A model generated the notes under the pieces. The model was not told the DNA's origin and made no database searches. It was given only the letters and a program-made list of their open reading frames with translations. 64,000 bases of DNA, taken from the NCBI RefSeq assembly GCF_023822005.2, contig NZ_CP098806.1, positions 3,038,001 through 3,102,000 of the forward strand. The letters run 5' to 3'. This stretch comes from Dyadobacter fanqingshengii (lineage in GTDB: Bacteria; Bacteroidota; Bacteroidia; Cytophagales; Spirosomataceae). A program made the translations under genes and the position numbers. Of this stretch, positions 16,244 through 26,747 are shown one piece after another; position 1 is the first letter of the stretch, and each line of letters begins with the position of its first letter.

Positions 16244-17491
16244 ATGCTCTCAGTACAAACCGACACACGACTTTCCATATTTGAGGGATTACAGGTTGAG
16301 GAACTCTGGACAGCATCCAGACAATTGGGATTTCCGACGGCATTATGGAGGTTACCACATAAAAATGAAATTCAGCTGCTAATTTCTATCCAGGAAGGGA
16401 TCAGGAAATGCCAGCCTGAGCTTGAAAAACTGTCTCCCGGATTCGTAATGAGCAATTTCCATTGGGAGACGGACGAAGAAGTCCTGTTTCTGGAAGGAGA
16501 CATCATCCTGACATTCTCGGAAGCGAGCCAGATAAAGGATATCAAAAACAAGGTTGGTGAAGAACATCCGGAGATTATCAGGCTGGTAAACCTGGCCAGT
16601 CAAATTGCAAAAGAAGACCATTCTCAGGCTAATAATGATGCAATTGCAATTCCGGAATTGCCTGATCTGGATGCACGGGCTCGTTTCGAAAGAACGGTTG
16701 AGCTTGCAGTGTCCGCGATTCGCCGGAACCAATTTAAAAAAGTGGTTTTATCCAGAACCAAAGACCTTCCTTACTGCGAAAAATTTCAACCTGCCAAAGC
16801 GTTCTGCAAGCTTGCCAAAGTGTACCCGCATGCATTTGTTTCACTCGTCAACCTGCCCGACCGCAATGAAATGTGGCTTGGCGCTAGTCCGGAAGCATTG
16901 GTACGTCAGGATTCCGCTGGCACGTTCAGGACAATGTCGCTGGCAGGGACACAAAATGCGCGTAATGAAGTCGGTGAACTCATCCCGAAATTTGATATTC
17001 GCTGGGGAGAGAAAGAAATTGAGGAACAAGCATTAGTAAGCCGATACATTGTTGAATGTTTCAAGAAAATCCGCTTGCGTGAATACACCGAAACCGGCCC
17101 GAAAACCGTGTTAGCAGGCAATTTATATCATTTAAGAACCGATTTTGAAGTTGACACCAGTTCCCTGAATTTTCCGGAACTGGCTTCGGTCATGCTGAAA
17201 TTGTTACATCCTACATCTGCGGTTTGTGGTGTTCCCAAATTACCTAGCCTTAAATTCCTTACCGACATTGAAGGTTATGACCGGTCATTTTACAGCGGCT
17301 TCCTGGGGCCTGCGCAGGTTGGCGGCGACACGAATCTGTTTGTAAACCTCAGGACTGTCAGATTTAAAGAAGGCAAAGCAACTTTTTTTGCAGGTGCCGG
17401 AATTACCGAAGATTCCATCCCAGAGCGTGAATGGGAAGAAACGGAGATGAAATGTGATACGCTTTTGAAAGTGATCGCTCAGGAATTCTAA
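16244..17491 (+). CDS. menF: Isochorismate synthase (MenF/EntC type)
   Basis: The protein has 415 residues. The chorismate-binding domain is clear from about residue 150: FKKVVLSRTKDL, MSLAGTQNAR, WGEKEIEEQALVSRYI, AVCGVPKLPSLKFLTDIEGYDRSFYSGFLGP, and GAGITEDSIPEREWEETEMK with the magnesium-binding acids. It converts chorismate to isochorismate, the first committed step to menaquinone or to catechol siderophores. No siderophore genes are nearby and the partner is a MenI-like thioesterase, so menaquinone is the likely pathway. The first 140 residues are less conserved, as is usual. Confidence 0.9.
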   Translation: MLSVQTDTRLSIFEGLQVEELWTASRQLGFPTALWRLPHKNEIQLLISIQEGIRKCQPELEKLSPGFVMSNFHWETDEEVLFLEGDIILTFSEASQIKDIKNKVGEEHPEIIRLVNLASQIAKEDHSQANNDAIAIPELPDLDARARFERTVELAVSAIRRNQFKKVVLSRTKDLPYCEKFQPAKAFCKLAKVYPHAFVSLVNLPDRNEMWLGASPEALVRQDSAGTFRTMSLAGTQNARNEVGELIPKFDIRWGEKEIEEQALVSRYIVECFKKIRLREYTETGPKTVLAGNLYHLRTDFEVDTSSLNFPELASVMLKLLHPTSAVCGVPKLPSLKFLTDIEGYDRSFYSGFLGPAQVGGDTNLFVNLRTVRFKEGKATFFAGAGITEDSIPEREWEETEMKCDTLLKVIAQEF

Positions 17492-17556
17492 AAATATATT
17501 TTCTCCAATTAAACTTTTATAGTAGAAAAAAGTCCAATAGGTTTTAGATTAATATA

Positions 17557-17564
17557 TAATTTTG
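17557..17564 (+). promoter_or_regulatory. Possible -7 promoter box of the RND efflux operon
   Basis: TAATTTTG matches TAnnTTTG about 70 bp before the adaptor start. No good TTG element is found at the usual distance, so this is a weak call. Confidence 0.3.
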
Positions 17565-17635
17565 GGAAAGACCGAAAATCCGATATTAATCGCAACATCG
17601 ACCCCTAAACCATAAGCCCCGGAATTATCTTTTTT

Positions 17636-18733
17636 ATGAAGTCAAACACGAAGTCTGTATTTTCTATAATACCGAATCTGAATAAATCCCTCTCACTTGT
17701 TATCATCTCGGGCACGCTCCTCGCAACACTTTCCTGCAAAGAAAAAAAGGACACTTTTCAAGCAAAAGGCGGCGGCGGTCCTACGATCGTGGATGTCATT
17801 GTTGTAAAGTCTGAAAAAGTAAGTGATAAAGTTGAAGTCAACGGAACGATTGTTGCTAACGAGTTTGCCGAGCTTCGGCCGGAAGTTAGCGGGCTTCTTA
17901 CTTATTTGAATGTTCCTGAGGGGCGGACGGTAACAAAAGGCACGGTTATAGCACGGATAAACAATGCAGATCTTCAAGCACAGCTCAGTCGCACCAAAGT
18001 ACAGCTTGAACTTGCAGAAACAACGCAGCAACGGTTAAAGCAACTTGTGGCGGTTAACGGCATTAATCAGGCAGATTATGATCTGGCTGTTAACCAGGTT
18101 AATACATTGAAGGCGGATATGGTTTACACCCAGGCTTTGATCGACAAAACCATTGTGCGGGCGCCATTTACCGGGGTTATAGGGTTAAGAAAAGTAAGTG
18201 AAGGCTCTTTTGTGACTTCCACGAGCGTTATTTCAACAATGCAGCAGTTGTCCAACCTAAGAATCGACTTTACAATTCCAGAGATTTTTCAAAAATATGT
18301 TCAAAAAGGCATTAATGTAGAGGTGCTTTTAGATCAAAATAGTGGAAAAAGGCAAACTGCGCGGATTATCGCACTGGAACCGCAGGTTAATCAAAGTACA
18401 AGGAACATTACGGTGAGAGCTGTGCTGAATTCCGGTTCTACCAGCCCTGGTTCCTTTGCTAAAGTATATTTGAATGCGAGTACAAATAAAGCCAGTATCT
18501 TAATTCCTACTAACTGCATTATTCCCGAAGCGATGGGCAAAAAGGCGGTTGTTGTAAAAGGTGGTAAGGCAGTCTTTGTCGACATCCAAACCGGCGACAG
18601 ACGGGAAGATGTAGTGGAAGTAACGAGTGGCTTGAATGTGGGCGATACCGTGGTTGTTTCGGGCGTGTTATTTGCCCGTCCTGATGCTCCTGTGAAAGTG
18701 AGAAGCGTAAAAAGCTTGAATGTTGCGAAGTAA
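17636..18733 (+). CDS. RND efflux periplasmic adaptor (membrane fusion lipoprotein)
   Basis: The protein has 365 residues. The signal peptide ends with a lipobox TLSC, so it is probably anchored in the inner membrane by lipid. The barrel-sandwich hybrid halves are visible (VEVNGTIVANEFAELRPEVSGLLTYLNVPEGRTVTKG and VRAPFTGVIGLRKVSEGSFV) on either side of an alpha-helical hairpin (LQAQLSRTKVQLELAETTQQRL). This is the MexA/AcrA family. It is the first gene of an adaptor-permease-TolC operon. Confidence 0.94.
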   Translation: MKSNTKSVFSIIPNLNKSLSLVIISGTLLATLSCKEKKDTFQAKGGGGPTIVDVIVVKSEKVSDKVEVNGTIVANEFAELRPEVSGLLTYLNVPEGRTVTKGTVIARINNADLQAQLSRTKVQLELAETTQQRLKQLVAVNGINQADYDLAVNQVNTLKADMVYTQALIDKTIVRAPFTGVIGLRKVSEGSFVTSTSVISTMQQLSNLRIDFTIPEIFQKYVQKGINVEVLLDQNSGKRQTARIIALEPQVNQSTRNITVRAVLNSGSTSPGSFAKVYLNASTNKASILIPTNCIIPEAMGKKAVVVKGGKAVFVDIQTGDRREDVVEVTSGLNVGDTVVVSGVLFARPDAPVKVRSVKSLNVAK

Positions 18734-18772
18734 GTACGGCGGTACAATGACCATTCCCTTGAAACCTAACCT

Positions 18773-21700
18773 ATGAACATTTCTGAATTATCATTAAAAC
18801 GGCCCGTATTAGCCGTAGTTATGAACCTGCTCATCATTCTTTTTGGGGTGGTAGGTTATAATTTCCTTTCGCTTCGCGACTATCCCGCCATTGACCCGCC
18901 GGTTGTAAACGTCCGGACAAGCTATACCGGCGCGAATGCCGATATCATCGAAAGCCAGATCACTGAGCCGCTCGAAAAAAGTATTAATGGTATTCCCGGT
19001 ATTAAAAGTATCAGCTCTTCCAGCCAGATCGGAGCCAGTAACATAACCGTTGAGTTTAACCTCGAAGCTGACCTCGAAGGCGCAGCCAATGATGTGCGTG
19101 ACAAGGTGAGTCAGGCGCAACGCAACCTTCCGCAGGATGTGGATGCACCTCCAGTGGTAAGCAAAGCCGACGCGAACAGTGATTTCATCTTACTTCTGGC
19201 TGTGCAAAGTCCTTCCAAAGGTTTGTTGGAATTGAGTGAATATGCAGAGAATGTATTGCAGCAAAGCCTCCAAACCATTGACGGTGTTAGTGCCATTAAC
19301 ATTTTCGGGCAAAAGCGATATGCCATGCGCATCTGGCTTGACCCCGATAAAATGAGCGCTTATGGCATTTCCTATAATGATATTTCAAACACACTAAGCG
19401 CTGAAAACGTTGAACTGCCTGCCGGAAAAATATATGGTGATAACACCGAGTTGACCATCAGGACAATGGGCCGGCTAACGAGCGAAAAGGAATTTAGCGA
19501 TCTGGTAATTAAAAATGACACCGCAGGAATCGTTCGCCTTGCTAATGTGGCCAAAGTAGAATTAGGTCCTGAGAATGAAGAGCAAAGCTGGAAATATAAT
19601 GGCATGTATGCGGTTGGACTTGCGGTCATTCCGCAACCCGGCGCCAATTATGTTGAGATTTCGGATGAGTTTAATAAAAGACTTGCTGAGATTCAGAAAT
19701 CCAACAAATCAGACATTACATTCAGTGTTCTGCTTGATAACACACGGCTTGTTCGCCAATCCATTCTGGAAGTTGAAGAAACGCTGCTCATCGCGTTTTC
19801 GCTGGTCGTGATTGTAATCCTGTTCTTTTTCAGAAGTTTCGTTGTTGCCATCCGCCCTTTGATTGATATTCCGATTTCGCTGGTTGCGACGTTCTTTATC
19901 ATGTATCTGTTTGGGTTTTCTATTAATATATTAACCCTTCTCGGCATCGTTCTGGCCACCGGACTTGTGGTAGATGATGGTATTGTGGTCACGGAAAATA
20001 TATTTCGAAAGCTCGAAAGCGGGCTGCCGATCCGGCAGGCTGCATTGGAAGGAAGCCGTGAGATCTTCTTCGCTGTAATTTCTACCTCGCTTACGCTTGC
20101 CGTGGTTTTTCTTCCGGTAATTTTCCTCGAAGGTTTTGTCGGCAGTTTGTTCAGGGAATTCGGGATCGTCGTAGCGTCTGCGGTTTTGATCTCAGCATTT
20201 GTTTCACTGACCATTACGCCGGTGCTTAACGTATTCCTGAACCGCAAGGGCGCTGGCCATGGTTGGTTTTATAACAAAACAGAGCCATTCTTTACAGGGA
20301 TGGAAGATGGCTATAACAGGTCACTGCGTGGTTTTATGAAAGCCCGCTGGGTTGCCTGGGTGCTGGTGGCTGCCTGTGGCGTGCTTATTTATTTTACCTA
20401 CACCAATCTCCAGAGTGAGCTTGCGCCTATGGAAGACCGGAATAGTATCCGTTTCAACCTTTCCGCGCCAGAAGGAACGAGCTTCAACCAAATGCAGCAG
20501 ATATCCGATCAGCTGTCCAATTTCCTCAATGATTCAATTCCTGAAAAAGCGTTTACATTCTCTGCAACACCGGGCTTTGGCGGTGGTGGAATGAACAGTG
20601 GCACAGCCCGTATCGGCCTGGTTCCGGCGGGTGACAGAGCCAAAAGTCAGAATGATCTTGCGCAGGAAATCAATAAGAAACTAGCGCGTTTCAATGACGC
20701 TCGAATTTTTGCAACACAAGAACAGACCATCGCCGTTGGCCAGGGTTCCAGAGGTGGCTTACCCGTCCAGTTCGTTTTGCAAAACCTCGATTTCAATAAG
20801 ATTTTCGACGTTCTCCCGAAATTCCTGGAAGAAGCACGCCAGGATCCGACATTCCAGAATGTAGACGTAAACCTTAAATTCAATAAACCGGAGATCCGGC
20901 TTACTATCGACCGTTTGAAGGCCAGGGATCTGGGATTATCGACGACTGATGTGGCCGGTGCCATTCAATCTGCTTTTAGCGGACGCAGGCTTGCTTATTT
21001 CATCATGAATGGTCAGCAATATCAGGTGATAGGGCAAGTGGAACGGACGGAGCGGAACAAACCTGGTGATATTTCCAAACTATATGTGCGGAACAACCGG
21101 GGTGAGAACATTCCATTGACAGCCGTTGTAAAAATGAAGGAAGAAAGCGGCCCGCCAACGATTTATCACTATAATCGTTACAAAAGTGCCACCGTATCCG
21201 CCTCATTGGTGGAAGGAAAAACCATTGGCGATGGTGTTGAGGCCATGCGTAGAATAGCTGCAAAATTGCTTGACGAATCATTCCAGACATCATTAACAGG
21301 CTCATCGCGCGACTTTGAAGAAAGCTCTTCCAACACCAGCTTTGCATTTGGACTGGCATTACTCCTTGTATATCTGGTTCTCGCAGGACAATTTGAGAGC
21401 TTCACGGATCCCTTTATCATTATGATCACTGTGCCGCTCGCATTAGCGGGAGCTTTGCTAAGTCTTTATCTTTTTGGATTGACCATCAATATTTTCTCGC
21501 AGATCGGGATGATTATGCTCATTGGCCTCGTGACGAAAAACGGGATCCTGATCGTAGAGTTTGCGAATCAGAAACGAGAACAGGGCATGGGACGAACGGC
21601 TGCTGCGGTAGAATCGGCCACGCAGCGTTTACGACCCATTCTGATGACAAGCCTTGCAACCGCTTTTGGTGCATTGCCTATCGCATTGAGTTTGGGAGCC

Positions 21701-21871
21701 GCCGCTACCAGCCGGGTTCCGCTGGGTGTTGTCATCGTGGGCGGTCTGATGTTCTCGCTGATCCTTACATTGTTTGTAATCCCGGCTGTGTACACCTTTA
21801 TCTCACCGAAAAACCATAAAATGACTGAGGAACAGAAAATGGCGGAAGAACTCACAGTTCAACATCAATAA
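18773..21871 (+). CDS. RND efflux transporter permease (AcrB/HAE1 type)
   Basis: The protein has 1032 residues, normal for the family. The layout is TM1, periplasmic porter loop, TM2-6, a second porter loop, TM8-12. The proton-relay Asp pair is in GLVVDDGIVVTENIF at about residue 400. Other family strings are LKRPVLAVVMNLLIILFG, FLPVIFLEGF and the C-terminal TSLATAFGALPIALSLGAAA. It exports drugs, dyes, bile salts or metabolites using the proton gradient; specificity cannot be inferred. It follows the adaptor gene by 39 bp. Confidence 0.96.
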   Translation: MNISELSLKRPVLAVVMNLLIILFGVVGYNFLSLRDYPAIDPPVVNVRTSYTGANADIIESQITEPLEKSINGIPGIKSISSSSQIGASNITVEFNLEADLEGAANDVRDKVSQAQRNLPQDVDAPPVVSKADANSDFILLLAVQSPSKGLLELSEYAENVLQQSLQTIDGVSAINIFGQKRYAMRIWLDPDKMSAYGISYNDISNTLSAENVELPAGKIYGDNTELTIRTMGRLTSEKEFSDLVIKNDTAGIVRLANVAKVELGPENEEQSWKYNGMYAVGLAVIPQPGANYVEISDEFNKRLAEIQKSNKSDITFSVLLDNTRLVRQSILEVEETLLIAFSLVVIVILFFFRSFVVAIRPLIDIPISLVATFFIMYLFGFSINILTLLGIVLATGLVVDDGIVVTENIFRKLESGLPIRQAALEGSREIFFAVISTSLTLAVVFLPVIFLEGFVGSLFREFGIVVASAVLISAFVSLTITPVLNVFLNRKGAGHGWFYNKTEPFFTGMEDGYNRSLRGFMKARWVAWVLVAACGVLIYFTYTNLQSELAPMEDRNSIRFNLSAPEGTSFNQMQQISDQLSNFLNDSIPEKAFTFSATPGFGGGGMNSGTARIGLVPAGDRAKSQNDLAQEINKKLARFNDARIFATQEQTIAVGQGSRGGLPVQFVLQNLDFNKIFDVLPKFLEEARQDPTFQNVDVNLKFNKPEIRLTIDRLKARDLGLSTTDVAGAIQSAFSGRRLAYFIMNGQQYQVIGQVERTERNKPGDISKLYVRNNRGENIPLTAVVKMKEESGPPTIYHYNRYKSATVSASLVEGKTIGDGVEAMRRIAAKLLDESFQTSLTGSSRDFEESSSNTSFAFGLALLLVYLVLAGQFESFTDPFIIMITVPLALAGALLSLYLFGLTINIFSQIGMIMLIGLVTKNGILIVEFANQKREQGMGRTAAAVESATQRLRPILMTSLATAFGALPIALSLGAAATSRVPLGVVIVGGLMFSLILTLFVIPAVYTFISPKNHKMTEEQKMAEELTVQHQ

Positions 21872-21912
21872 CCGTTTTTCTGAAATATTTATAAATCAAC
21901 TCTTGTTTTTGC

Positions 21913-23241
21913 ATGAACCCGCTCCTGATTTTGAAATGTAAGAAGAACCTTTTATTAATGCTTTTGCTGGTTAGTAGCAGCGCATTTTCAATGCAGGTGG
22001 ACAGCCTGACTATCACATTGGAGGATGCCATTGCGACAGCTTTAAAAAATAATTACGAAATAGAAATTGCCAAAAACAATGTTGAAGCCAATACATTGCT
22101 CAACAATTATGGCGTTGCCGGAGGCTTGCCCCTGGTCACTGCTGCGGCCACAAACACAGAGCAAATCACGCAAATTAACCAAAAGCTTAACGACGGAACG
22201 GAAATCAATCGGAATGCGGCAGCAGGTAACAACACCCAGGCAAGTTTGAATGCAAGCATTTTGTTATACAATGGCAAAAGAGTTGTTTCAACCAAGAAAA
22301 GGCTGGCAGAACTTCAAAATCAAAGCGCCGAGCTGCTAAACTCTCAAATTCAAAACACTATTGCCCTGGTAATGACGAGTTATTATGATGTGGTTCGCCA
22401 GTTGAGCTACTTAAATACGGTCAGGACTTCGATCCAGGCTTCCGAAAAAAGGCTGGAAATTTTGAAGGTAAGAAAAGAAGCCGGTATGGCTAATAATGCA
22501 GATCTGTTTCAGGCACAAATCGATTTGAATACACTAAATCAAACCCTGCTGGATCAACAAATGGTTGCTCAGGTGGCTAAAACAGAGCTTTTGCGCATTC
22601 TTACCCTGGATCCAAAAGTTGCAGTTACCATTAAGGACACGATTCTGGTTGATAATAATATGAAATTGGAAACGGTTCTGGACCGCATCGTTGTGAATGC
22701 GGATGTAAAAGCAGCAGATCACCAGATTCGAATCAATGAGCTGATCGTGAGAGAGACGGCCGCGGCAAGATATCCGACAGTACGTTTTAATACAGCTTAT
22801 AATTATTCCCGAAATCAAAATGCTGCCGGTTTTACATTGCTAAACCGGGCAGTTGGCCCCAATGCCGGCATTTCGCTTGCTGTTCCGATTTACAACGGCT
22901 CCGCATTCAAAAGGCAGCAACAGGTTGCAGAAATCAATACGGAAAGTGCAAAGTTTCAGCGGAGCACAATTGTTCGCGATTACAATGCCGGGGCTGTGAA
23001 AATGTTTCAAACCTATTTGAGTTCGTTACAACAGCTTGAAACACAGAAATTAAACTATAACCTGAGCAAGCAATTGCTGGACCTCACATTACAACGATTC
23101 GAACTTATTCAGGCAACGATCATTGACGTCCGGGAAGCGCAGCGCAGTTTTGAGGACGCCGGATATCGGATGATTAATCTCAACTATGCAGCCAAAGCAG
23201 CTGAAATCGAGCTCAAAAGACTTAGTAACACGCTGCAATAA
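21913..23241 (+). CDS. TolC-family outer membrane efflux channel
   Basis: The protein has 442 residues. The signal peptide ends SSAFSM; then the two TolC repeats, each an alpha-helical barrel strand beginning LTLEDAIATALKNNYEIEIAKNN-like and ...VKAADHQIRINELIVRE...AARYPTVRF. It completes the three-part pump encoded by the preceding two genes. A terminator directly follows. Confidence 0.94.
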   Translation: MNPLLILKCKKNLLLMLLLVSSSAFSMQVDSLTITLEDAIATALKNNYEIEIAKNNVEANTLLNNYGVAGGLPLVTAAATNTEQITQINQKLNDGTEINRNAAAGNNTQASLNASILLYNGKRVVSTKKRLAELQNQSAELLNSQIQNTIALVMTSYYDVVRQLSYLNTVRTSIQASEKRLEILKVRKEAGMANNADLFQAQIDLNTLNQTLLDQQMVAQVAKTELLRILTLDPKVAVTIKDTILVDNNMKLETVLDRIVVNADVKAADHQIRINELIVRETAAARYPTVRFNTAYNYSRNQNAAGFTLLNRAVGPNAGISLAVPIYNGSAFKRQQQVAEINTESAKFQRSTIVRDYNAGAVKMFQTYLSSLQQLETQKLNYNLSKQLLDLTLQRFELIQATIIDVREAQRSFEDAGYRMINLNYAAKAAEIELKRLSNTLQ

Positions 23242-23261
23242 GCAAATACACTTCCATTTGC

Positions 23262-23294
23262 AAAAGGCTGGCTATCACATAGCTAGCCTTTTCT
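23262..23294 (+). terminator. Terminator of the RND efflux operon
   Basis: AAAAGGCTGGCTAT (23262-23275) pairs with ATAGCTAGCCTTTT (23279-23292) with one G-T pair and a 3-nt loop, followed by a T-rich stretch. Confidence 0.8.
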
Positions 23295-23417
23295 TTTGCC
23301 CTTCGAGAACCGTTGATGGCATAGCTTTTTCTCAATTTCCATTGTTAACATTAAAATCACATTAAACCTTTATAGGTTTTCCCCATCTAACAAACTTATT
23401 TCCTTCAACTTAACATT

Positions 23418-25823
23418 ATGAAAAATTTACGGCTGCCTTTTTTGCTTTTGCTGTTGATTACGATTCAAGCGTATGGGCAGGAAGAGCCAGCGGAAACATT
23501 CTTTGTTAAGGGCAAATTGGAGGATGGAGATAAAAATCCCGTTCTGTTCGCCAATGTTGCACTCTATTCTACCAAGGATTCAACCCTTACCGGCGGTATC
23601 GCTTCTGATGATAAAGGCGTTTTTGCGTTTCCAGCCGCACCGGGAAATTATTTTCTCAAAATCACGTATCTCACTTTGGATGAGAAGATTGTCCCCAATG
23701 TGACCGTTGCAGCGCAAGATGTTGACCTGGGAACAATTTCACTTAAATCCAATTCGAAAGTTTTAGAAGAAGTGCTCGTTCGGGGTGAAAAAAGTCAGAT
23801 GGAATTACAGCTCGATAAACGCGTCTTTAATGTTGGAAAAGACCTGAGCAACATTGGAAGCAACGCTTCCGACATCTTGAACAATATGCCTTCGGTAACC
23901 GTGGATGTCGAGGGAAATGTAGCATTACGTGGAAGCCAGAATGTGCGGATACTGATCGATGGAAAACAATCGGGAATGGTAGGGCTTAATCCGGCGGAAG
24001 CATTGCGGCAGATTCCCGGCGACCTGATCGAGAGCATTGAGATCATTACAAATCCTTCCTCACGCTACGATGCAGAGGGCGAAGTGGGGATTTTGAACAT
24101 TGTAATGAAGAAAAACATTCGATATGGCCTGAATGGGTCTTTCACAGCAACAGGAGGTTATCCCGCAAACTTTGGTGGTTCATTTAATCTCAATTACCGC
24201 AGAAAAAAGGTTAATCTAATCGCAAACTACGGCTTAATGTATCGTGAAGGACCTGGACGCGGCAATTCGCGGCAAGAATATAACAGCGCAGACACAAGCT
24301 TTGTATACGAGCAAAAAACAGCAAGAACACGGTCCGGAACCTCAAACAATTTCATGGTCGGGCTGGACTATTTTCTAAATAACTTCAACACAGTTACAGC
24401 GACTGTTTCTTATCGTAAGTCTATGAATAAGAACAAGTCACAGCTGGATTACATGGATTATGATTTCAATAATGTATTAACGGAAACGGTTACAAGAACG
24501 GAAAGAGAAACTGAACCCAGAACCAACATTGAAGCCGCGCTGAATTATGAAAAGAAGTTTGACAAAAAAGGACAAAGCCTGACATTCAATTCCAAATACA
24601 TTATCAGCGACGAAACGGAATCTTCGCGCTATCGGGAGTTTTCGAATTTAGACCCGGCTGGGATCATGCAGCGCGCATTCAACACCGAAGATGAAAGGAC
24701 TTTCCTGGCGCAACTTGATTACATTCAACCTGTTGGAAAAGATGGAAAAATAGAAGCGGGCCTTAAAACCTCTATCAGATTGCTGGATAACGATTTTTCG
24801 GTTCATCAGCAGGACGAGCAGATGGATTGGCGGATCTTGGAACAATATGATAACCGGTTTGCATACGACGAAAAAATTCATGCGGGTTATGTAATGGCCA
24901 GCAATCAATTTGGAAAAGTTTTCCTGCAGGCTGGATTACGCGGCGAATATTCGGACATTACCACCGAACTTAAAAAGACAAATGAGCGCAATCACCGGGG
25001 TTATTTCAATTTATTCCCCAGCGTGCACATGTCTTACAAGCTAAAAGACATGCAAACAGTACAGCTGAGTTACAGTTACCGCCTCAGCCGCCCTGATTTC
25101 AGGGATCTTCTGCCCTTTTCCAATTTCAGCGATTCCAGAGTTTTCAGAGCTGGTAATCCCTTGCTGAATCCCGAATTCACACATTCTTTTGAAGCTGGCC
25201 ACTTGCTGAATATGCCAAAAGGATCATTGCTTTCCAGCATTTATTACCGTCATAGATTGGGTGTTGTTGAGAACATAACTTCCGTGGACTCAACCGGATT
25301 CACTACGGTCACACCTGTAAACCTTTCAACCGGAGATTCTTATGGTTTTGAATTTAACCTTACTTATGACCCCGCGCCCTGGTGGAAACTGACTGGTAAT
25401 GCGAACATTTTCCGCGCGATCAATGAGGGCTTTTACAATGATAAGGTTTTGAAAAGTGACACTTATTCGTGGACAAGCCGCTTTTCCTCGCGGCTTACGC
25501 TTTTCAAATCCGTTGATTTTCAGTCGTCATTCAATTATCGTGCGCCCAGGAAAACCACGCAAGGAAGAGATCGGGCCATTTATTTTATAGATCTTGGATT
25601 TTCAAAAGATATTTTAAAGGGCAAAGCGACCGTCACGGCAAGCGTTCGTGATTTGCTCAATTCTCAAAAAAGACGCAGCATCGTTGAAAATTCGGGCTAT
25701 TACTCCCGCTCCGAATTTCAATGGAGAGCGAGACAGTTTTTGGTAACATTCGCTTACCGGCTCAACCGCTCCAAAGAAAAAGAAAGGATGGATAACAAAG
25801 GCGGCGACAATGAGGAAGACTGA
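23418..25823 (+). CDS. Outer-membrane beta-barrel receptor with carboxypeptidase-regulatory-like domain (TonB-dependent receptor-like)
   Basis: The protein has 801 residues. The signal peptide ends AYGQ. Next is a beta-sandwich CarboxypepD_reg-like domain at about 30-110 (FFVKGKLEDGDKNPVLFANVALYSTKDSTL), then a plug domain at about 120-230 (DILNNMPSVTVDVEGNVALRG, VRILIDGKQSG, IESIEIITNPSSRYDAEGEVGILNIVMKK), then a 14-to-22-strand barrel of the outer membrane beta-barrel 14/OMP_b-brl_3 kind. These members differ from classical SusC proteins and lack an obvious TonB box. The substrate is unknown. A terminator separates it from the efflux operon, so it is probably expressed on its own. Confidence 0.88.
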   Translation: MKNLRLPFLLLLLITIQAYGQEEPAETFFVKGKLEDGDKNPVLFANVALYSTKDSTLTGGIASDDKGVFAFPAAPGNYFLKITYLTLDEKIVPNVTVAAQDVDLGTISLKSNSKVLEEVLVRGEKSQMELQLDKRVFNVGKDLSNIGSNASDILNNMPSVTVDVEGNVALRGSQNVRILIDGKQSGMVGLNPAEALRQIPGDLIESIEIITNPSSRYDAEGEVGILNIVMKKNIRYGLNGSFTATGGYPANFGGSFNLNYRRKKVNLIANYGLMYREGPGRGNSRQEYNSADTSFVYEQKTARTRSGTSNNFMVGLDYFLNNFNTVTATVSYRKSMNKNKSQLDYMDYDFNNVLTETVTRTERETEPRTNIEAALNYEKKFDKKGQSLTFNSKYIISDETESSRYREFSNLDPAGIMQRAFNTEDERTFLAQLDYIQPVGKDGKIEAGLKTSIRLLDNDFSVHQQDEQMDWRILEQYDNRFAYDEKIHAGYVMASNQFGKVFLQAGLRGEYSDITTELKKTNERNHRGYFNLFPSVHMSYKLKDMQTVQLSYSYRLSRPDFRDLLPFSNFSDSRVFRAGNPLLNPEFTHSFEAGHLLNMPKGSLLSSIYYRHRLGVVENITSVDSTGFTTVTPVNLSTGDSYGFEFNLTYDPAPWWKLTGNANIFRAINEGFYNDKVLKSDTYSWTSRFSSRLTLFKSVDFQSSFNYRAPRKTTQGRDRAIYFIDLGFSKDILKGKATVTASVRDLLNSQKRRSIVENSGYYSRSEFQWRARQFLVTFAYRLNRSKEKERMDNKGGDNEED

Positions 25824-25871
25824 TTCTACGGCCGAAAGCGTTACATTTGCGCAAACTTTGTACCATAGCGA

Positions 25872-26711
25872 ATGCTTTTTATAGGAAAATACAATCACCT
25901 CACCATTGAGCGCCTCACCAGCGTAGGCATGTTTCTGAGCGACGTGGAAGGCGAGGAAGTGCTGCTGCCGAATCAGTATCTCACAGATGAAATGCAGGTC
26001 GGCGATAATATTAAAGTGTTCGTTTATCTGGATTCCGAGGATCGGCCGGTAGCAACGACCGAGACGCCGAAAATTATCCGCAATGAGTTCGCATTACTCG
26101 AAGTGACGGATGTTACCGAGCACGGTGCTTTCATGGATTGGGGGTTAATCAAAGATCTTTTCGTGCCTTTCAGGGAACAAAGCACACCGATGCAGCTTGG
26201 GGAGTGGCATGTTGTTTTCCTTTATCTGGATCAAAAATCATCCCGCTTGATCGCTTCTACCAAAATCGATCGTTTTCTGGAAAATGAAAGGCTGACCGTT
26301 GCCGAAGGCGACGAGGTGGATTTGCTGATCTTTTCAAAATCAGATCTGGGCTATAATGCCATTGTAAATCAATATCACAAAGGACTGATATATGGCAATG
26401 AGGTTTTCCGTGAGATAAAAATCGGCGATTCTCTAAAAGGTTATGTCAAAAAAATCAGGGAAGAAAATAAGCTCGATCTGAGCCTGCAAAAGACAGGTTA
26501 TGAAATCGTTGAACCGACTGCACAGTTTATTTTGGATGAATTGAAAAAGGCGAACGGCTTTCTAAATCTGTCTGATAGCAGTTCTCCGGAGGATATTTAC
26601 AAGAAATTACAAATCAGTAAGAAAGTCTTCAAAAAGGCGATTGGCGGGCTTTATAAACAAGGCCTGATTAAAATCGGCGATGACGGAATCAGTTTAGTAA
26701 GTGAAGATTAA
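25872..26711 (+). CDS. cvfB: CvfB-family S1-domain RNA-binding protein
   Basis: The protein has 279 residues with several S1-like OB folds (MFLSDVEGEEVLLPNQYL; EVTDVTEHGAFMDWGLIKDLFVPFREQ; GDSLKGYVKKIREENKLDLSLQ) and a C-terminal winged helix (IYKKLQISKKVFKKAIGGLYKQGLI). This is the CvfB layout, known from a virulence-related RNA-binding protein of Staphylococcus. The start is the ATG at 25872, 48 bp after the receptor gene. A bidirectional terminator follows. Confidence 0.92.
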   Translation: MLFIGKYNHLTIERLTSVGMFLSDVEGEEVLLPNQYLTDEMQVGDNIKVFVYLDSEDRPVATTETPKIIRNEFALLEVTDVTEHGAFMDWGLIKDLFVPFREQSTPMQLGEWHVVFLYLDQKSSRLIASTKIDRFLENERLTVAEGDEVDLLIFSKSDLGYNAIVNQYHKGLIYGNEVFREIKIGDSLKGYVKKIREENKLDLSLQKTGYEIVEPTAQFILDELKKANGFLNLSDSSSPEDIYKKLQISKKVFKKAIGGLYKQGLIKIGDDGISLVSED

Positions 26712-26714
26712 AAC

Positions 26715-26742
26715 AAAATGCCGGCTAACAACCGGCATTTTT
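26715..26742. terminator. Bidirectional terminator between cvfB and the amidohydrolase gene
   Basis: AAAATGCCGG (26715-26724) pairs with CCGGCATTTT (26732-26741) around a 7-nt loop, with a T run on the plus side and an A-rich side on the other. The genes converge here. Confidence 0.85.
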
Positions 26743-26747
26743 GTTAG